Source: Cohnella rhizosphaerae (GTDB lineage: Bacteria > Bacillota > Bacilli > Paenibacillales > Paenibacillaceae). From it: 64,000 nt of DNA. The notes under the pieces were generated by a model, which was not told the origin of the DNA, ran no database searches, and was given only the letters and a program-made list of their open reading frames with translations. Positions within the stretch are counted from its first letter, which is position 1. The number at the start of each line of letters is the position of its first letter. The stretch spans positions 124,001-188,000 of the forward strand of contig NZ_JAPDIA010000002.1 of NCBI RefSeq assembly GCF_029525575.1. Direction: 5' to 3'. This document shows positions 54,764-63,392 of this stretch, one piece after another. A program made the position numbers and the translations under genes.

Positions 54764-55327
54764 ATGACGACCATCGCCAATCCGTACCCGTTCGCCAAAG
54801 TCGGCCTTCCCGCTCCATCGTTCAACCTGCTGTCCACGAAAAACCTCGATTCGCTGGAGGAAAAAATATCGCTTGAAGACTATCGCGGCAAATGGCTCGT
54901 ATTTTTCTTCTGGCCGTTCGACTTCACGTTCGTCTGCCCGACCGAGATCCGCGGCTTCAGCGACAGCTACGACGAATTCAAGGCGCTGGATTGCGAGGTG
55001 CTCGGCGCATCGGTGGACAGCATCTACACGCATAAGGCGTGGATCGAGACGCCGGTCGACCGGAACGGCATCGGCGCGATCAAGTTCCCGATCGTGTCCG
55101 ACTTCACGAAGGAAACCGCGCACGCTTACGGCATTCTCGACGACGCCTCCGGCGCGGCGCATCGCGGCCTCTTCATCGTCGATCCCGAGGGCGTGCTGCG
55201 TTACCAGGTCGTGACCGACATGAACGTCGGCCGCAGCGTGGACGAGACGCTCCGCATTTTGCAGGCGCTCCAGTCCGGCGGTCTGTGTCCGGTCAACTGG
55301 AAGCCGGGGCAAAAGACGATCGGCTAA
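54764..55327 (+). CDS. 2-Cys peroxiredoxin, AhpC/TSA family
   Basis: 187 aa. F-D-F-T-F-V-C-P-T-E holds the peroxidatic Cys (58), and G-G-L-C-P-V-N-W the resolving Cys (175). The order (K-W-L-V-F-F-F-W-P, D-S-I-Y-T-H-K-A-W, R-G-L-F-I-V-D-P-E-G) is that of typical 2-Cys enzymes. It reduces H2O2 and alkyl peroxides with thioredoxin. AGGAGG about 10 bases before ATG 54764. No ahpF is adjacent, so the reductase upstream is its probable electron source via thioredoxin. Confidence 0.9.
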   Translation: MTTIANPYPFAKVGLPAPSFNLLSTKNLDSLEEKISLEDYRGKWLVFFFWPFDFTFVCPTEIRGFSDSYDEFKALDCEVLGASVDSIYTHKAWIETPVDRNGIGAIKFPIVSDFTKETAHAYGILDDASGAAHRGLFIVDPEGVLRYQVVTDMNVGRSVDETLRILQALQSGGLCPVNWKPGQKTIG

Positions 55328-55345
55328 CGCGAAAATAGCGACAGG

Positions 55346-55377
55346 ATGGACCGGAAGCCAGACTTCCGGTCCATTTG
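55346..55377 (+). terminator. terminator of the peroxiredoxin gene
   Basis: ATGGACCGGAAG (55346-55357) and CTTCCGGTCCAT (55363-55374), 5-base loop, then T residues. Confidence 0.8.
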
Positions 55378-55488
55378 CCCGTTTGCCGCGCCGAAGCTTC
55401 AGGGGCGTGGATTAAGGGGAAACGTTAAAAGAAACCGGCTGCTTGGCGAAAGCGGAAGCGGGCGGAAAGCGAGAGGAGGAAAAACGCG

Positions 55489-56235
55489 ATGAACGAAATG
55501 GTTGCGCAGCTGATGCAACACCGCTCCGTCCGATCCTTCGATCCTTCGCCGGTACCCGAGGCGGACCTGCGCGAGATCGTCGCGGCCGGACAGATGGCGT
55601 CTACGTCGAGCAACGTGCAGGCTTACAGCGTCATTGCGGTCACGGACCCGGCGCTTAAGCGCGAGCTGTCCGTCTTGACGGGCAATCAGGCCTATGTCGA
55701 GTCCTGCCCGGTTTTTCTCGTCTGGTGCGCGGATCTGAACCGGCTCTCCGGCGCGGCGGAGGCGCATCTCGAACCGGGCGCAGACGCCTATGCGGACTCG
55801 GCGGAGAGCTTTATCGTGGCGACGGTGGACGCGGCGTTGGCCGCGCAGAACGCCGCGATCGCCGCCGAGTCGATGGGCTACGGCATTTGTTATATCGGAG
55901 GCATCCGCAACCGGATCGAGGAGGTATCGAACCTGCTCGGCATCCCGGGCTTGGCCTATCCGGTGTTCGGCATGTGCGTGGGACTGCCCGATCAACCGAG
56001 CGGACAACGTCCGCGGCTGCCGGTCGAGGCTGTGCTCCATCGGAACCGGTATGACGCCGAAAAAGGGCGGGGACCGGTCGCCGAGTACGACGAGACGATG
56101 ACGAGATATTTGCGGATGCGCACGGACGGCCGCAAAAGCACGCCTTGGACGAGGATCATGGCGGAATGGCTGACGCGGCCCAATCGCCTGCACATGTTGG
56201 AATATTTAAAAAAGCGGGGCTTTTTGAAGCGTTAA
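55489..56235 (+). CDS. NADPH-dependent nitroreductase-family oxidoreductase (NfrA type)
   Basis: 248 aa. H-R-S-V-R-S-F at the N-terminus (FMN phosphate contact), A-S-T-S-S-N-V-Q-A-Y-S-V, D-A-A-L-A-A-Q-N-A-A-I-A-A-E-S-M-G-Y-G-I-C-Y-I-G-G-I-R-N, and V-F-G-M-C-V-G match the NfsA/NfrA1 group. FMN enzyme reducing quinones, nitro compounds or free flavin. GAGGAGG lies 11 bases before ATG 55489. It stands after the redox block and fits electrophile or oxidative stress defence. Confidence 0.85.
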   Translation: MNEMVAQLMQHRSVRSFDPSPVPEADLREIVAAGQMASTSSNVQAYSVIAVTDPALKRELSVLTGNQAYVESCPVFLVWCADLNRLSGAAEAHLEPGADAYADSAESFIVATVDAALAAQNAAIAAESMGYGICYIGGIRNRIEEVSNLLGIPGLAYPVFGMCVGLPDQPSGQRPRLPVEAVLHRNRYDAEKGRGPVAEYDETMTRYLRMRTDGRKSTPWTRIMAEWLTRPNRLHMLEYLKKRGFLKR

Positions 56236-56368
56236 TTCGGGGCTTTTTTTGTGACGGCGGGCACCGAGCTTGAGATCGCATCGTCCGTTGGCCTATACTA
56301 CTATCTATTGCGGCACCTATTGCGACACGCCGGCTCTTGCGAGCCGTTGAAGGAGGATGGACGCGATC

Positions 56369-57006
56369 TTGAGTCCAATATGGAAAGGAACGGCTGCGGC
56401 GCTCCTGGCTGCGGCGCTGCTCTCCGGTTGCGCGTCGGGACGATCGGATACGAACGGCGAATCCGGTACGGCTTCAGCTCCCCCCGACGGCTTCGGCGCA
56501 GGCATCTTCGGCGGGGAACCAGGCGCTGCCGGCCGACGGCGAGGCCAAGACCTACCACTTCGACCTGAAGTCGACGTCGGTCGAGCCGCTGCCGAAATGG
56601 GCCGGACAGGTCGACATGACCAAAAAAGGACCCGCTGTACGTATCCGGAACCGATCTCGAAGGCGCGCTCTCGATCGATCTGAAGCTGTCGCGCAAAGGG
56701 AACTACTTGATCGCCGGCGGAGAGGGCGTACTTTGGAACGGGCAGCGTTCCGTCAAGTTCGCCATGCCGGACAATTCCACGCTGATCGAAAAGCCGCTTA
56801 GCGCGGACGGTACGCTCGTGTTCGGCGGTCTGCAGGCGCGTTCGGACGAGATCGACCGCGACTTTTCCTTCGATCTCCGCTTCGTTCCGGAGGCGGGAGA
56901 GCTTGAGCTCCGTTTGCCCAACAAAGACGGTCTGATCCGTTTCGGCCGGAGCGCGGTGCTCGAACGGCACGAGGAAGAGGTCGCCCAGGTCGTCTCGGCT
57001 TCCTGA
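56369..57006 (+). CDS. lipoprotein of unknown function, two frame breaks
   Basis: About 211 aa after correction. Signal peptide with lipobox L-L-S-G-C (W-K-G-T-A-A-A-L-L-A-A-A before it), then a Ser/Ala linker and a beta-rich domain (L-S-I-D-L-K-L-S-R-K-G-N-Y-L, F-S-F-D-L-R-F-V-P). I recognise no family. Breaks: C6 near 56478-56483 (five C gives ASAPPTASAQASSAGNQ) and A6 near 56623-56628 (five A gives MTKKDPLYVSG). I chose TTG 56369, 12 bases after AAGGAGG; ATG 56357 touches that site. A terminator follows. Confidence 0.6.
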
Positions 57007-57014
57007 TGCGAGAG

Positions 57015-57043
57015 GCCCCATCCGCATACAGGATGGGGCTTTT
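57015..57043 (+). terminator. terminator of the lipoprotein gene
   Basis: GCCCCATCC (57015-57023) and GGATGGGGC (57031-57039), then TTTT. Confidence 0.85.
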
Positions 57044-57141
57044 GGCGATGGACGATGCTTGACGCCCGGCGAAGGCAGCATTTATAATGGAATAAAATCC
57101 GATGGTAAAAATCGGAATAACGGAAAAAGGTGTGAGCATTC

Positions 57142-57693
57142 ATGTCCAAGATCGTCATTTTGCAAGGCAGCCCGACAGTCAAATCCCGACTGAACGGCGT
57201 TCTGGACCGCGTTCGCGGCCAGATCGAAGAGAGCGGCGCCGAAGTCTCGGTGATCAACGTCCGCGATTTGCCCGCGGAGGATCTGCTCCATGCCCGCTTC
57301 GACAGCCCGGCGATCGCGGAGGCCAACGCGCTCGTAGCGGCAGCGGACGCCGTCGTCATCGCTTCCCCGGTTTACAAGGCATCCTTCACGGGGATCTTGA
57401 AGGCCTACCTCGATCTGCTGCCGCAGAAGGGGCTGGAAAACAAAATCGTGCTCCCGCTCGTCGTCGGCGGCACGATCGCGCATCTTCTGGCCATCGATTA
57501 TGCCTTCAAGCCGGTGCTGTCGGTGCTTGGCGCGCGCAACATCCTGACGGGCGTCTTCGTGCTGGACACGCAAGTGACCTGGGGCGACGACGGCAAAGCC
57601 CGGATCGAAGAAGAAATCGCGGGCCGCATCGACGCGGCGACTTCGCTGCTCTTGCAGGAAGCGCGCTGGCAAACCGAGCGGGCGCAAGGCTGA
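57142..57693 (+). CDS. NADPH-dependent FMN reductase (SsuE-like)
   Basis: 183 aa flavodoxin-fold protein. L-Q-G-S-P-T-V-K-S-R-L-N at residues 7-18 is the FMN phosphate loop; S-P-V-Y-K-A-S-F-T-G-I-L-K-A-Y-L-D-L-L-P is the classic SsuE segment; L-P-L-V-V-G-G-T-I-A-H-L-L follows. It supplies reduced FMN to monooxygenases such as alkanesulfonate (SsuD) types; no such gene is in the window. Start ATG 57142 has AAAAGGTG upstream. Single-gene unit between terminators. Confidence 0.85.
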   Translation: MSKIVILQGSPTVKSRLNGVLDRVRGQIEESGAEVSVINVRDLPAEDLLHARFDSPAIAEANALVAAADAVVIASPVYKASFTGILKAYLDLLPQKGLENKIVLPLVVGGTIAHLLAIDYAFKPVLSVLGARNILTGVFVLDTQVTWGDDGKARIEEEIAGRIDAATSLLLQEARWQTERAQG

Positions 57694-57722
57694 GCGCAAG
57701 GCATCGAATATACGCCGTTTAT

Positions 57723-57768
57723 AAGCAACCGATCGGAGGCGAATGCGCAGCCGTTCGGTTGCTTTTTT
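57723..57768 (+). terminator. terminator of the FMN reductase gene
   Basis: AAGCAACCGA (57723-57732) and TCGGTTGCTT (57755-57764), 22-base loop, six T. Confidence 0.8.
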
Positions 57769-57904
57769 GTTAAATCGTAAGCAAAAGCTTGTGGACGACC
57801 GCCCTTTCGTTATAAAATTGATGTCATGTTGTGTCTTGCGGAGATATGATGAGGATACGAACGATAGACGTCAGCGATAAGGCAGCCAAAAGGAGAAGGT
57901 AGTC

Positions 57905-58876
57905 ATGATGACCATTCACAGCAAAACGAGCCATTGCAAAATCGTCGATTGTACGGTGCGCGACGGCGGACTTGTCAACAATTGGGACTTCAGCGTCGAA
58001 TTCGTGCAGGATCTGTACCAGAGCTTGAACGAATCGGGCGTCGAATATATGGAGATCGGCTACAAGAATTCGCCGCGCCTCCTGAAGGGCGCCGATCAGG
58101 CCGGCCCTTGGCGTTTTCTGGACGACGATTTCCTGCGCAAGGTCATCCCGCACAAGCTGAACACGAAGCTGTCGGCGCTCGTAGACGTCGGCCGCGTCGA
58201 CGAGAACGACATTCTCCCTCGCAGCGAGTCGCTGCTGGACCTCATTCGCGTCGCCACGTACGCGCGCGATACGGAGAAGGCGATCGAGCTCGGCACGCTG
58301 TTCCACGAGCGCGGCTACGAGACGACGATCAACATCATGGCGCTCTCCAACGTGATGGACAACGAGCTGAACGAAGCGCTCGCGATGATCGGCGACAGCC
58401 CGATCGACGTCGTCTACATCGTCGATTCCTACGGCAGCCTCGATCCGGACGACATGCGTTTTCTCGTCGAAAAGTTCAAGCGCACCCTGAAGCACAAACG
58501 CCTTGGCGTGCATACGCACAACAACATGCAGCTGGCGTTCGCCAACACGCTGGCCGCGGCCGACCTCGGCGTCGAACTGCTCGACGCCTCCGTCTACGGC
58601 ATGGGCCGCGCCGCCGGCAATACGCCGACCGAGCTGCTGCTCGCCAAGCTCACGAACCCGAACTACAGCCTGCGCCCCGTGCTCGGCATGATCGAGCGCC
58701 ACATGCTCAAGCTGCGGGAAAAAGAGGAGTGGGGCTACCTCATTCCTGATATGATCACCGGCACCCTCGACGAGCACCCGCGTTCGGCGATGGGCTGGCG
58801 CGCTTCGCCGGAGCGCGACCGCTTCACGGACTTTTACGACAAGATGACGACGCCGGAAGTTTACCCGGGCAAATAA
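57905..58876 (+). CDS. DRE-TIM aldolase/lyase-family protein
   Basis: 323 aa. D-C-T-V-R-D-G-G near the N-terminus is the DRE-type motif with the metal-binding Asp and the Arg; M-E-I-G-Y-K, V-D-S-Y-G-S-L, and H-T-H-N-N with the HXH metal pair, then G-M-G-R-A-A-G-N-T. This is the HMG-CoA lyase/4-hydroxy-2-oxovalerate aldolase superfamily, in a stand-alone group without the C-terminal communication domain. Substrate unknown. AAAGGAGAAGG about 6 bases before ATG 57905. A perfect terminator follows. Confidence 0.82.
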   Translation: MMTIHSKTSHCKIVDCTVRDGGLVNNWDFSVEFVQDLYQSLNESGVEYMEIGYKNSPRLLKGADQAGPWRFLDDDFLRKVIPHKLNTKLSALVDVGRVDENDILPRSESLLDLIRVATYARDTEKAIELGTLFHERGYETTINIMALSNVMDNELNEALAMIGDSPIDVVYIVDSYGSLDPDDMRFLVEKFKRTLKHKRLGVHTHNNMQLAFANTLAAADLGVELLDASVYGMGRAAGNTPTELLLAKLTNPNYSLRPVLGMIERHMLKLREKEEWGYLIPDMITGTLDEHPRSAMGWRASPERDRFTDFYDKMTTPEVYPGK

Positions 58877-58890
58877 AGCGATATGAACCA

Positions 58891-58924
58891 AAAAGGACGA
58901 AGCAGCGCTGCTTCGTCCTTTTTT
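58891..58924. terminator. bidirectional terminator after the aldolase-family gene
   Basis: GGACGAAGCAGC (58895-58906) next to its exact complement (58907-58918), with A4 before and T6 after. Confidence 0.9.
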
Positions 58925-58967
58925 GCCTATGCCGCGGTTCGGTTCAGGGCCCGCAAGCCGGCAGCGC

Positions 58968-59273
58968 TCAGCGATAGCCGCCCAGCTCGCCTTGGCCGCG
59001 GACGGCGGCCGCGCGCTTTTGAGGATTGGGATGGAAGAAGGCGTCGCCGCTCAGCGACTTGCCGCCTACCGTGACCGCCTGGACGGAGACGTCGATGTCC
59101 AGCGATTCGGCGAAGCGCCGCAGCAGCGCGTCCTGCTGCATGCCGTCCAGCTCGATGTACCAGGAGAAGGTGCCGTATTGCTCGATGACGAACAGCCGCG
59201 CCCGCTCGAAGGAGACCGGCCATTGCTCCGAGCCTTGCCGCACCAACAGGGATGCCAGTTCGAAAGTTTCCAT
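58968..59273 (-). CDS. hypothetical protein, 101 aa
   Basis: From ATG 59273: METFELASLLVRQGSEQ, F-V-I-E-Q-Y-G-T-F-S-W-Y-I-E-L-D, D-A-L-L-R-R-F-A-E-S-L. Small alpha/beta protein; I recognise no domain. GGAG lies 13 bases upstream, which is long, so the start is not certain; a longer frame to 59378 has no better site. The C-terminal K-R-A-A-A-V-R-G-Q-G is basic. Convergent with the aldolase across the terminator. Confidence 0.5.
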   Translation of the reverse strand: METFELASLLVRQGSEQWPVSFERARLFVIEQYGTFSWYIELDGMQQDALLRRFAESLDIDVSVQAVTVGGKSLSGDAFFHPNPQKRAAAVRGQGELGGYR

Positions 59274-59431
59274 GATCGCGTGATCGCTCCAGTCGTTGAA
59301 GAAATGCCGACCCGGTTGGCGGGACGAACGCGGCGAGCTATGATAAAGAGAATGAAAAACGCTTCGCCTCGAATGCATTTATTGTAGCCGTTCGCGGGGC
59401 ATGCGCGCAAACACGGAAGGGAGCGAGGCTG

Positions 59432-59896
59432 GTGAGCGAAGCGGGGACGGGCGAGGAAGTTCTGAACGGCAGCCGACGCCGGATGGCCGGACTTCACCGG
59501 ATTTTCGTATACGGGTCGCTGCTGCCCGGACTGGAGAACGCCGGCCTTCTCTGGCCCTTTGCCCGGTCGGAACCGCAGACGGGCGCGGTGATCGGACGCC
59601 TCGTCGTGGCGGAGGGGTATCCGGCTCTTGTGCCGCCTCGGCCGGATGCGCCTTCCGTTCGGCGCGTGCGGGGCTTGTGGACGCTCGTGGACCGGGAGAC
59701 GCTGCGTCGGCTCGACCGGCTGGAAGAATACTTCGGACCCGAAGAAGACAACGATTACGAGCGCGTCCGGGTGCGCGACGCCGACCGCCGCGATCTGCAA
59801 GGGTGGGCCTACGTCTGGCCGGACGACAGAGGACGACCGGACGCCGGCGTCGATTGGTGGCCCGACGCGCCGCCTGGTCCGCGGCCCGCGGATTGA
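59432..59896 (+). CDS. gamma-glutamylcyclotransferase-family protein (AIG2-like)
   Basis: 154 aa. I-F-V-Y-G-S-L-L-P-G (residues 24-33) is the substrate-binding loop; L-D-R-L-E-E-Y-F-G carries the catalytic-type Glu; Y-E-R-V-R-V and W-A-Y-V-W follow. Members turn gamma-glutamyl amines or peptides into 5-oxoproline; exact substrate unknown. GTG 59432 lies after GGGAGCG. The N-terminal 20 residues are poorly conserved, so ATG 59483 (M-A-G-L-H) is another possible start. Confidence 0.75.
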   Translation: MSEAGTGEEVLNGSRRRMAGLHRIFVYGSLLPGLENAGLLWPFARSEPQTGAVIGRLVVAEGYPALVPPRPDAPSVRRVRGLWTLVDRETLRRLDRLEEYFGPEEDNDYERVRVRDADRRDLQGWAYVWPDDRGRPDAGVDWWPDAPPGPRPAD

Positions 59897-60060
59897 ACCT
59901 GCGAAAGCGCTGCGTTACGATAAATGAACGGTAAGGCAGCCAAGCGCGGCGGCCCGGCGGCGCATATGGCCCCTTCGCGTCATGCGAAGGCGCCAAGGCT
60001 TCGCTTATACTGATAGTTACGAATTTTACGGACCGACGGAAGGCGGGGGAATTCGGCGAT

Positions 60061-61756
60061 ATGAGAAACATCGAAAAGGCCGGAACGGGAAACGGCGGTT
60101 CGCGGAAGGCGTTCGCGCGGTCCGCCCGGCGGACGGGGATGCTGGCGCTGTGGCTCGTCCTTATGGCCGCCGCGGCGGCGCTGTTCGCGCCGGCGGCATC
60201 TGCGCACGCCGTATTGGAGAAGGCCGTGCCGGCGCAGGACGCGCAGCTCGCGGCGGGTCCCGACTTCGTCGAGCTGACGTTCAACGAGCGGCTCGACGGC
60301 GGCGCGACCGCGCGTCTGGCCGTCCTGAACGGCGATTCCAAGGCCGTGGCCTCTGGCAAGCCCGAGCGGATCTCGCAGGGAAAAGGGCTGCGGCTTGCGC
60401 TGCCCAAGCTTGGCGAGGGCCATTACACGGTGTCTTATTCGGTCATCTCCGCGGACGGACATCCCGTCGAAGGCGCTTATGTGTTCACGGTGGGCAATCC
60501 GCCTCCGCTGACGGACGCGGCCGAGCTCGATCCGCATGCCCAGCTTGGGCACAGCTCCCACAATCACGGGGGGCGAGCAGGATCTGACGACGACCCGCTT
60601 TATTTTTTACGCCAGCCGGGTGCTGTACTTCGCTTCGCTGCTCGTGCTGTCCGGGCTGTTGCTGTGGGGGCTCAGACGCGCGCCGTCCGCCGCGGAGCGA
60701 ACGTCCCGGGAGACGTGGATCGGCTGGACGGCGCAGTTCGCTGCGCTGGCGACGCTCGTCTATATCGTCCTGCAGATGTCGAACCTGACCGAAGGCGAGC
60801 CGTTCTCCGAATGGGGCCGCATCCTGACCGATACGACGGTCGGCCGTCTCTATGCGGCCCAGCTCGCGTTGGCGTTCGCGGCGCTGCTGCTGCGCGGAAT
60901 GGGCGTATCCGCCAGGCTGGCCTGGACGCTGCTCGCGCTCGGGACTGAAGCCTGGAACGGACATGCCGCCGCCTTCAGCCCCGAAGCCTACACGCTTGCG
61001 CTCGACTTCGTCCACCTTGTCGCCGCGGCTGTCTGGTCGGGCGGCCTCGTGCTTCTCGCCGCCGTCTGGCATCGCGAGCGGCCCGAGGCGGGGAGGTTCG
61101 CGATCCTTTTTTCCAAATGGGCGCTGCTCTCCTTCCTGCTCCTCGCGCTGACCGGCGCGCTCAGTACGCTGCAATATTTGCCGACGCTCTCCTACCTGTT
61201 CGAGACGTCCTGGGGAACCTGGCTGCTCATCAAGGTCGGGCTGTCGCTGCTGGTCGTCGTCACGGCGTTCCTCATCCGCATGCGGCTGCGCAAGGGCGAG
61301 CTGCCGCGGTCGGGACTATTGAAGGCGGACCTGGGCTTGCTCGGAGCCATCGTGCTGAGCGTCGGCGTGCTGACTTACCAGAATCCGCTGCCGGCCAACG
61401 AGCCGATCTCCTACCATGAGATGGGCACGGACATGCACGTGACGCTTCGCATTACGCCCGGCGTGCCGGGGGACAATGCGTTTACGCTGAAAATATGGCT
61501 GCCGGACAGCGTCGGCGCGCCGAAGAAGGTCGCGCTCCGGCTCCGTCCGCTAGGCAGCGGCGACGTCGGGTTTATCGACGTGCCGCTCGAAGCTTACGAA
61601 GATTCGGAGCTCGACGACTTCCCCGACTTCACGAAGGCCACCTTCCAGTCGAAGGGACCTTACCTTGCGTTCCGGGGACGCTGGGAGGCGCAGATCCGGG
61701 TGACGGACAGCACAGATACGGAGATCGTCAAGTCGACGACGTTCCGGATCTATTGA
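60061..61756 (+). CDS. CopC-CopD copper resistance fusion protein (YcnJ-like), one frame break
   Basis: About 564 aa after correction. Signal peptide (ending A-S-A-H-A, residues about 25-51), with H-A-V-L-E-K-A-V-P as the mature CopC start, including the N-terminal histidine Cu site; D-G-H-P-V-E-G ends CopC. After a His-rich link (H-A-Q-L-G-H-S-S-H-N-H) come eight helices of CopD, then a YtkA-like beta domain (residues 440-560). It takes up or handles copper at the membrane. A G6 run at 60569-60574 breaks the frame; five G gives NHGGEQDLTTT. The two-component system follows 46 bases on. Confidence 0.85.
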
Positions 61757-61802
61757 TGGTTTGCGGACGATATCGCAGTAAACGCGGAGGGGATGGAAGT
61801 CG

Positions 61803-62672
61803 ATGAACGACCGCCGGATCAAATGGACGATCCTGCTCATCCCGACGCTGACGATCGGCCTGTGGGAGTATGTGCGACACGCCTTCCTGCTGCCCTACAT
61901 GACGATGGACCTGGGCAATCTGCTCGCGCCCTTCATCGTGCTGGCCGTGACGTTGACGCTCGTGCGGGGATTGTTCGCCAGGCTCGAATCGTCCCAGCGG
62001 GCGCTTCAGCGCGAACGCTCGCTCAGCGCGGCGCTGGAGGAGCGGGAGCGGCTCGCGGGCGAGCTTCACGACGGCATCGCGCAATCGCTGTTTTTGCTGG
62101 CCGTCAAGCTGGACAAGCTGGACGCTTCGCCGAACGAAGCGGCGCGCGCCGCGACGGCCGGCGAGCTCCGCGAGACGGTCCGCGACGTGCACGAGGACGT
62201 GCGCCAGGCGATCGCAAGGCTGCGCCTGCCGCCCGAAGCGGCCGACCACGGCTGGGTGGAGCCGCTGCGCGAGCTGCTCGGGGAGACGGCGGCGTTGACC
62301 GAGGCGAAGGCGGAGTTCCGCTGGGACATTCCCGAGGACATGCTGGGCGCCAAGGAAAAAGTCGAGCTGCACGCCTGTCTGCGCGAAGCGCTGGTCAACG
62401 TGCGCAAGCACGCCCGCGCGGAGCGCGTATACGTCGTGGGCGAGCGCACGCCGGACGGCGGCTTCCGCTGCGCGGTCGCGGACGACGGCGTCGGCTTCGC
62501 CGGCGATCCGCTGGAGGCGCCGGGCCGATTCGGCTTGCGCATGGTGCGCGAGCGCGCGGGCCGAATGGGGTGGACGTTCCGCGCGGCATGCGGGGACGGC
62601 CTGACCGTGATCGAGCTGACCAAAAAAGGAGCGAACGCGGATGGAAGGCAAGTGGCGGGTGCTGCTCGTTGA
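61803..62672 (+). CDS. sensor histidine kinase, NarX/HisKA_3 type
   Basis: 289 aa. Two membrane helices (residues 8-30 and 40-57) with almost no external loop, a coiled coil, then E-R-L-A-G-E-L-H-D-G-I-A-Q-S-L (phospho-His, HisKA_3), and ATPase motifs E-A-L-V-N-V-R-K-H-A, D-D-G-V-G-F and G-L-R-M-V-R-E-R. The small membrane part suggests an intramembrane sensor. GGAGGGG precedes ATG 61803. It overlaps the regulator by 32 bases; both follow copCD, so copper or envelope state is a plausible signal. Confidence 0.85.
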   Translation: MNDRRIKWTILLIPTLTIGLWEYVRHAFLLPYMTMDLGNLLAPFIVLAVTLTLVRGLFARLESSQRALQRERSLSAALEERERLAGELHDGIAQSLFLLAVKLDKLDASPNEAARAATAGELRETVRDVHEDVRQAIARLRLPPEAADHGWVEPLRELLGETAALTEAKAEFRWDIPEDMLGAKEKVELHACLREALVNVRKHARAERVYVVGERTPDGGFRCAVADDGVGFAGDPLEAPGRFGLRMVRERAGRMGWTFRAACGDGLTVIELTKKGANADGRQVAGAAR

Positions 62673-63348
62673 CGATCACAGGCATGCGCGGCAGGGCATG
62701 CGGGAGATCGTGGAGGGATGTCCGGACTTTCTCGTCGTAGGCGAGGCTGCGAGCGGCGAGGAGGCGATCGGTCTCATGCCGGACGCCTGCCCGGACCTTA
62801 TTCTGATGGACATCCATATGCCGGGAATGGGCGGCCTTGAGGCGTCCAAGACGATCAAGGAGGCTTATCCTGCGGTCAGGATCGTCATCGTGACCGTGTC
62901 CGACGAGCCGGCCCACCTGTTCGAGGCGCTCAAGAAGGGGGCGCAGGGCTACTTGCTCGAAAATCTCAATCCTTCCGCCTGGCGGGAATATTTGCGCGCC
63001 GTAGCGTCCGACGACGCGCCGCTGAGCGCGGACATCGCGCTGTCGATCCTGAGGGAGTTCGCCGGCCGCGGAAGCTCGGGCGCAGCGGCAGCGGGCGACG
63101 CGCGCAGCCAAGGGAAACGATTCGAAGCGGAGCGCGGCGGGCCGATGCGCGAAGAGCTGACGCCGAGGGAGAAGGAGATTCTCCTGGAGGTGGCGCGCGG
63201 ACTCACGAACCGTGACGTCGCGGCGGCGCTCGGCGTATCGGAGCATACGGTCAAAAACCATTTGAAAAACATTTTGCAAAAGCTTCATCTCGGCAATCGG
63301 GTGCAACTGACCCGGTACGCGTACGAGCAGGGGATCGTCGATACTTGA
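62641..63348 (+). CDS. NarL/LuxR-family response regulator
   Basis: 235 aa. Receiver: L-L-V-D-D-H (acidic pair), L-I-L-M-D-I-H-M-P-G-M-G-G (phospho-Asp), and V-T-V-S-D with K-K-G-A-Q-G-Y-L, where the usual Lys region reads L-E-N. A linker of about 30 Ala/Gly/Ser residues, then the LuxR domain: L-T-P-R-E-K-E-I-L-L-E-V-A-R-G-L-T-N-R-D-V-A-A-A-L-G-V-S-E-H-T-V-K-N-H. Partner of the overlapping kinase. It may control copCD. Confidence 0.87.
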   Translation: MEGKWRVLLVDDHRHARQGMREIVEGCPDFLVVGEAASGEEAIGLMPDACPDLILMDIHMPGMGGLEASKTIKEAYPAVRIVIVTVSDEPAHLFEALKKGAQGYLLENLNPSAWREYLRAVASDDAPLSADIALSILREFAGRGSSGAAAAGDARSQGKRFEAERGGPMREELTPREKEILLEVARGLTNRDVAAALGVSEHTVKNHLKNILQKLHLGNRVQLTRYAYEQGIVDT

Positions 63349-63392
63349 CGCTCCCCTGTTTTTTCTCTCATCTCGATTTCCGGCAAAGCCGA

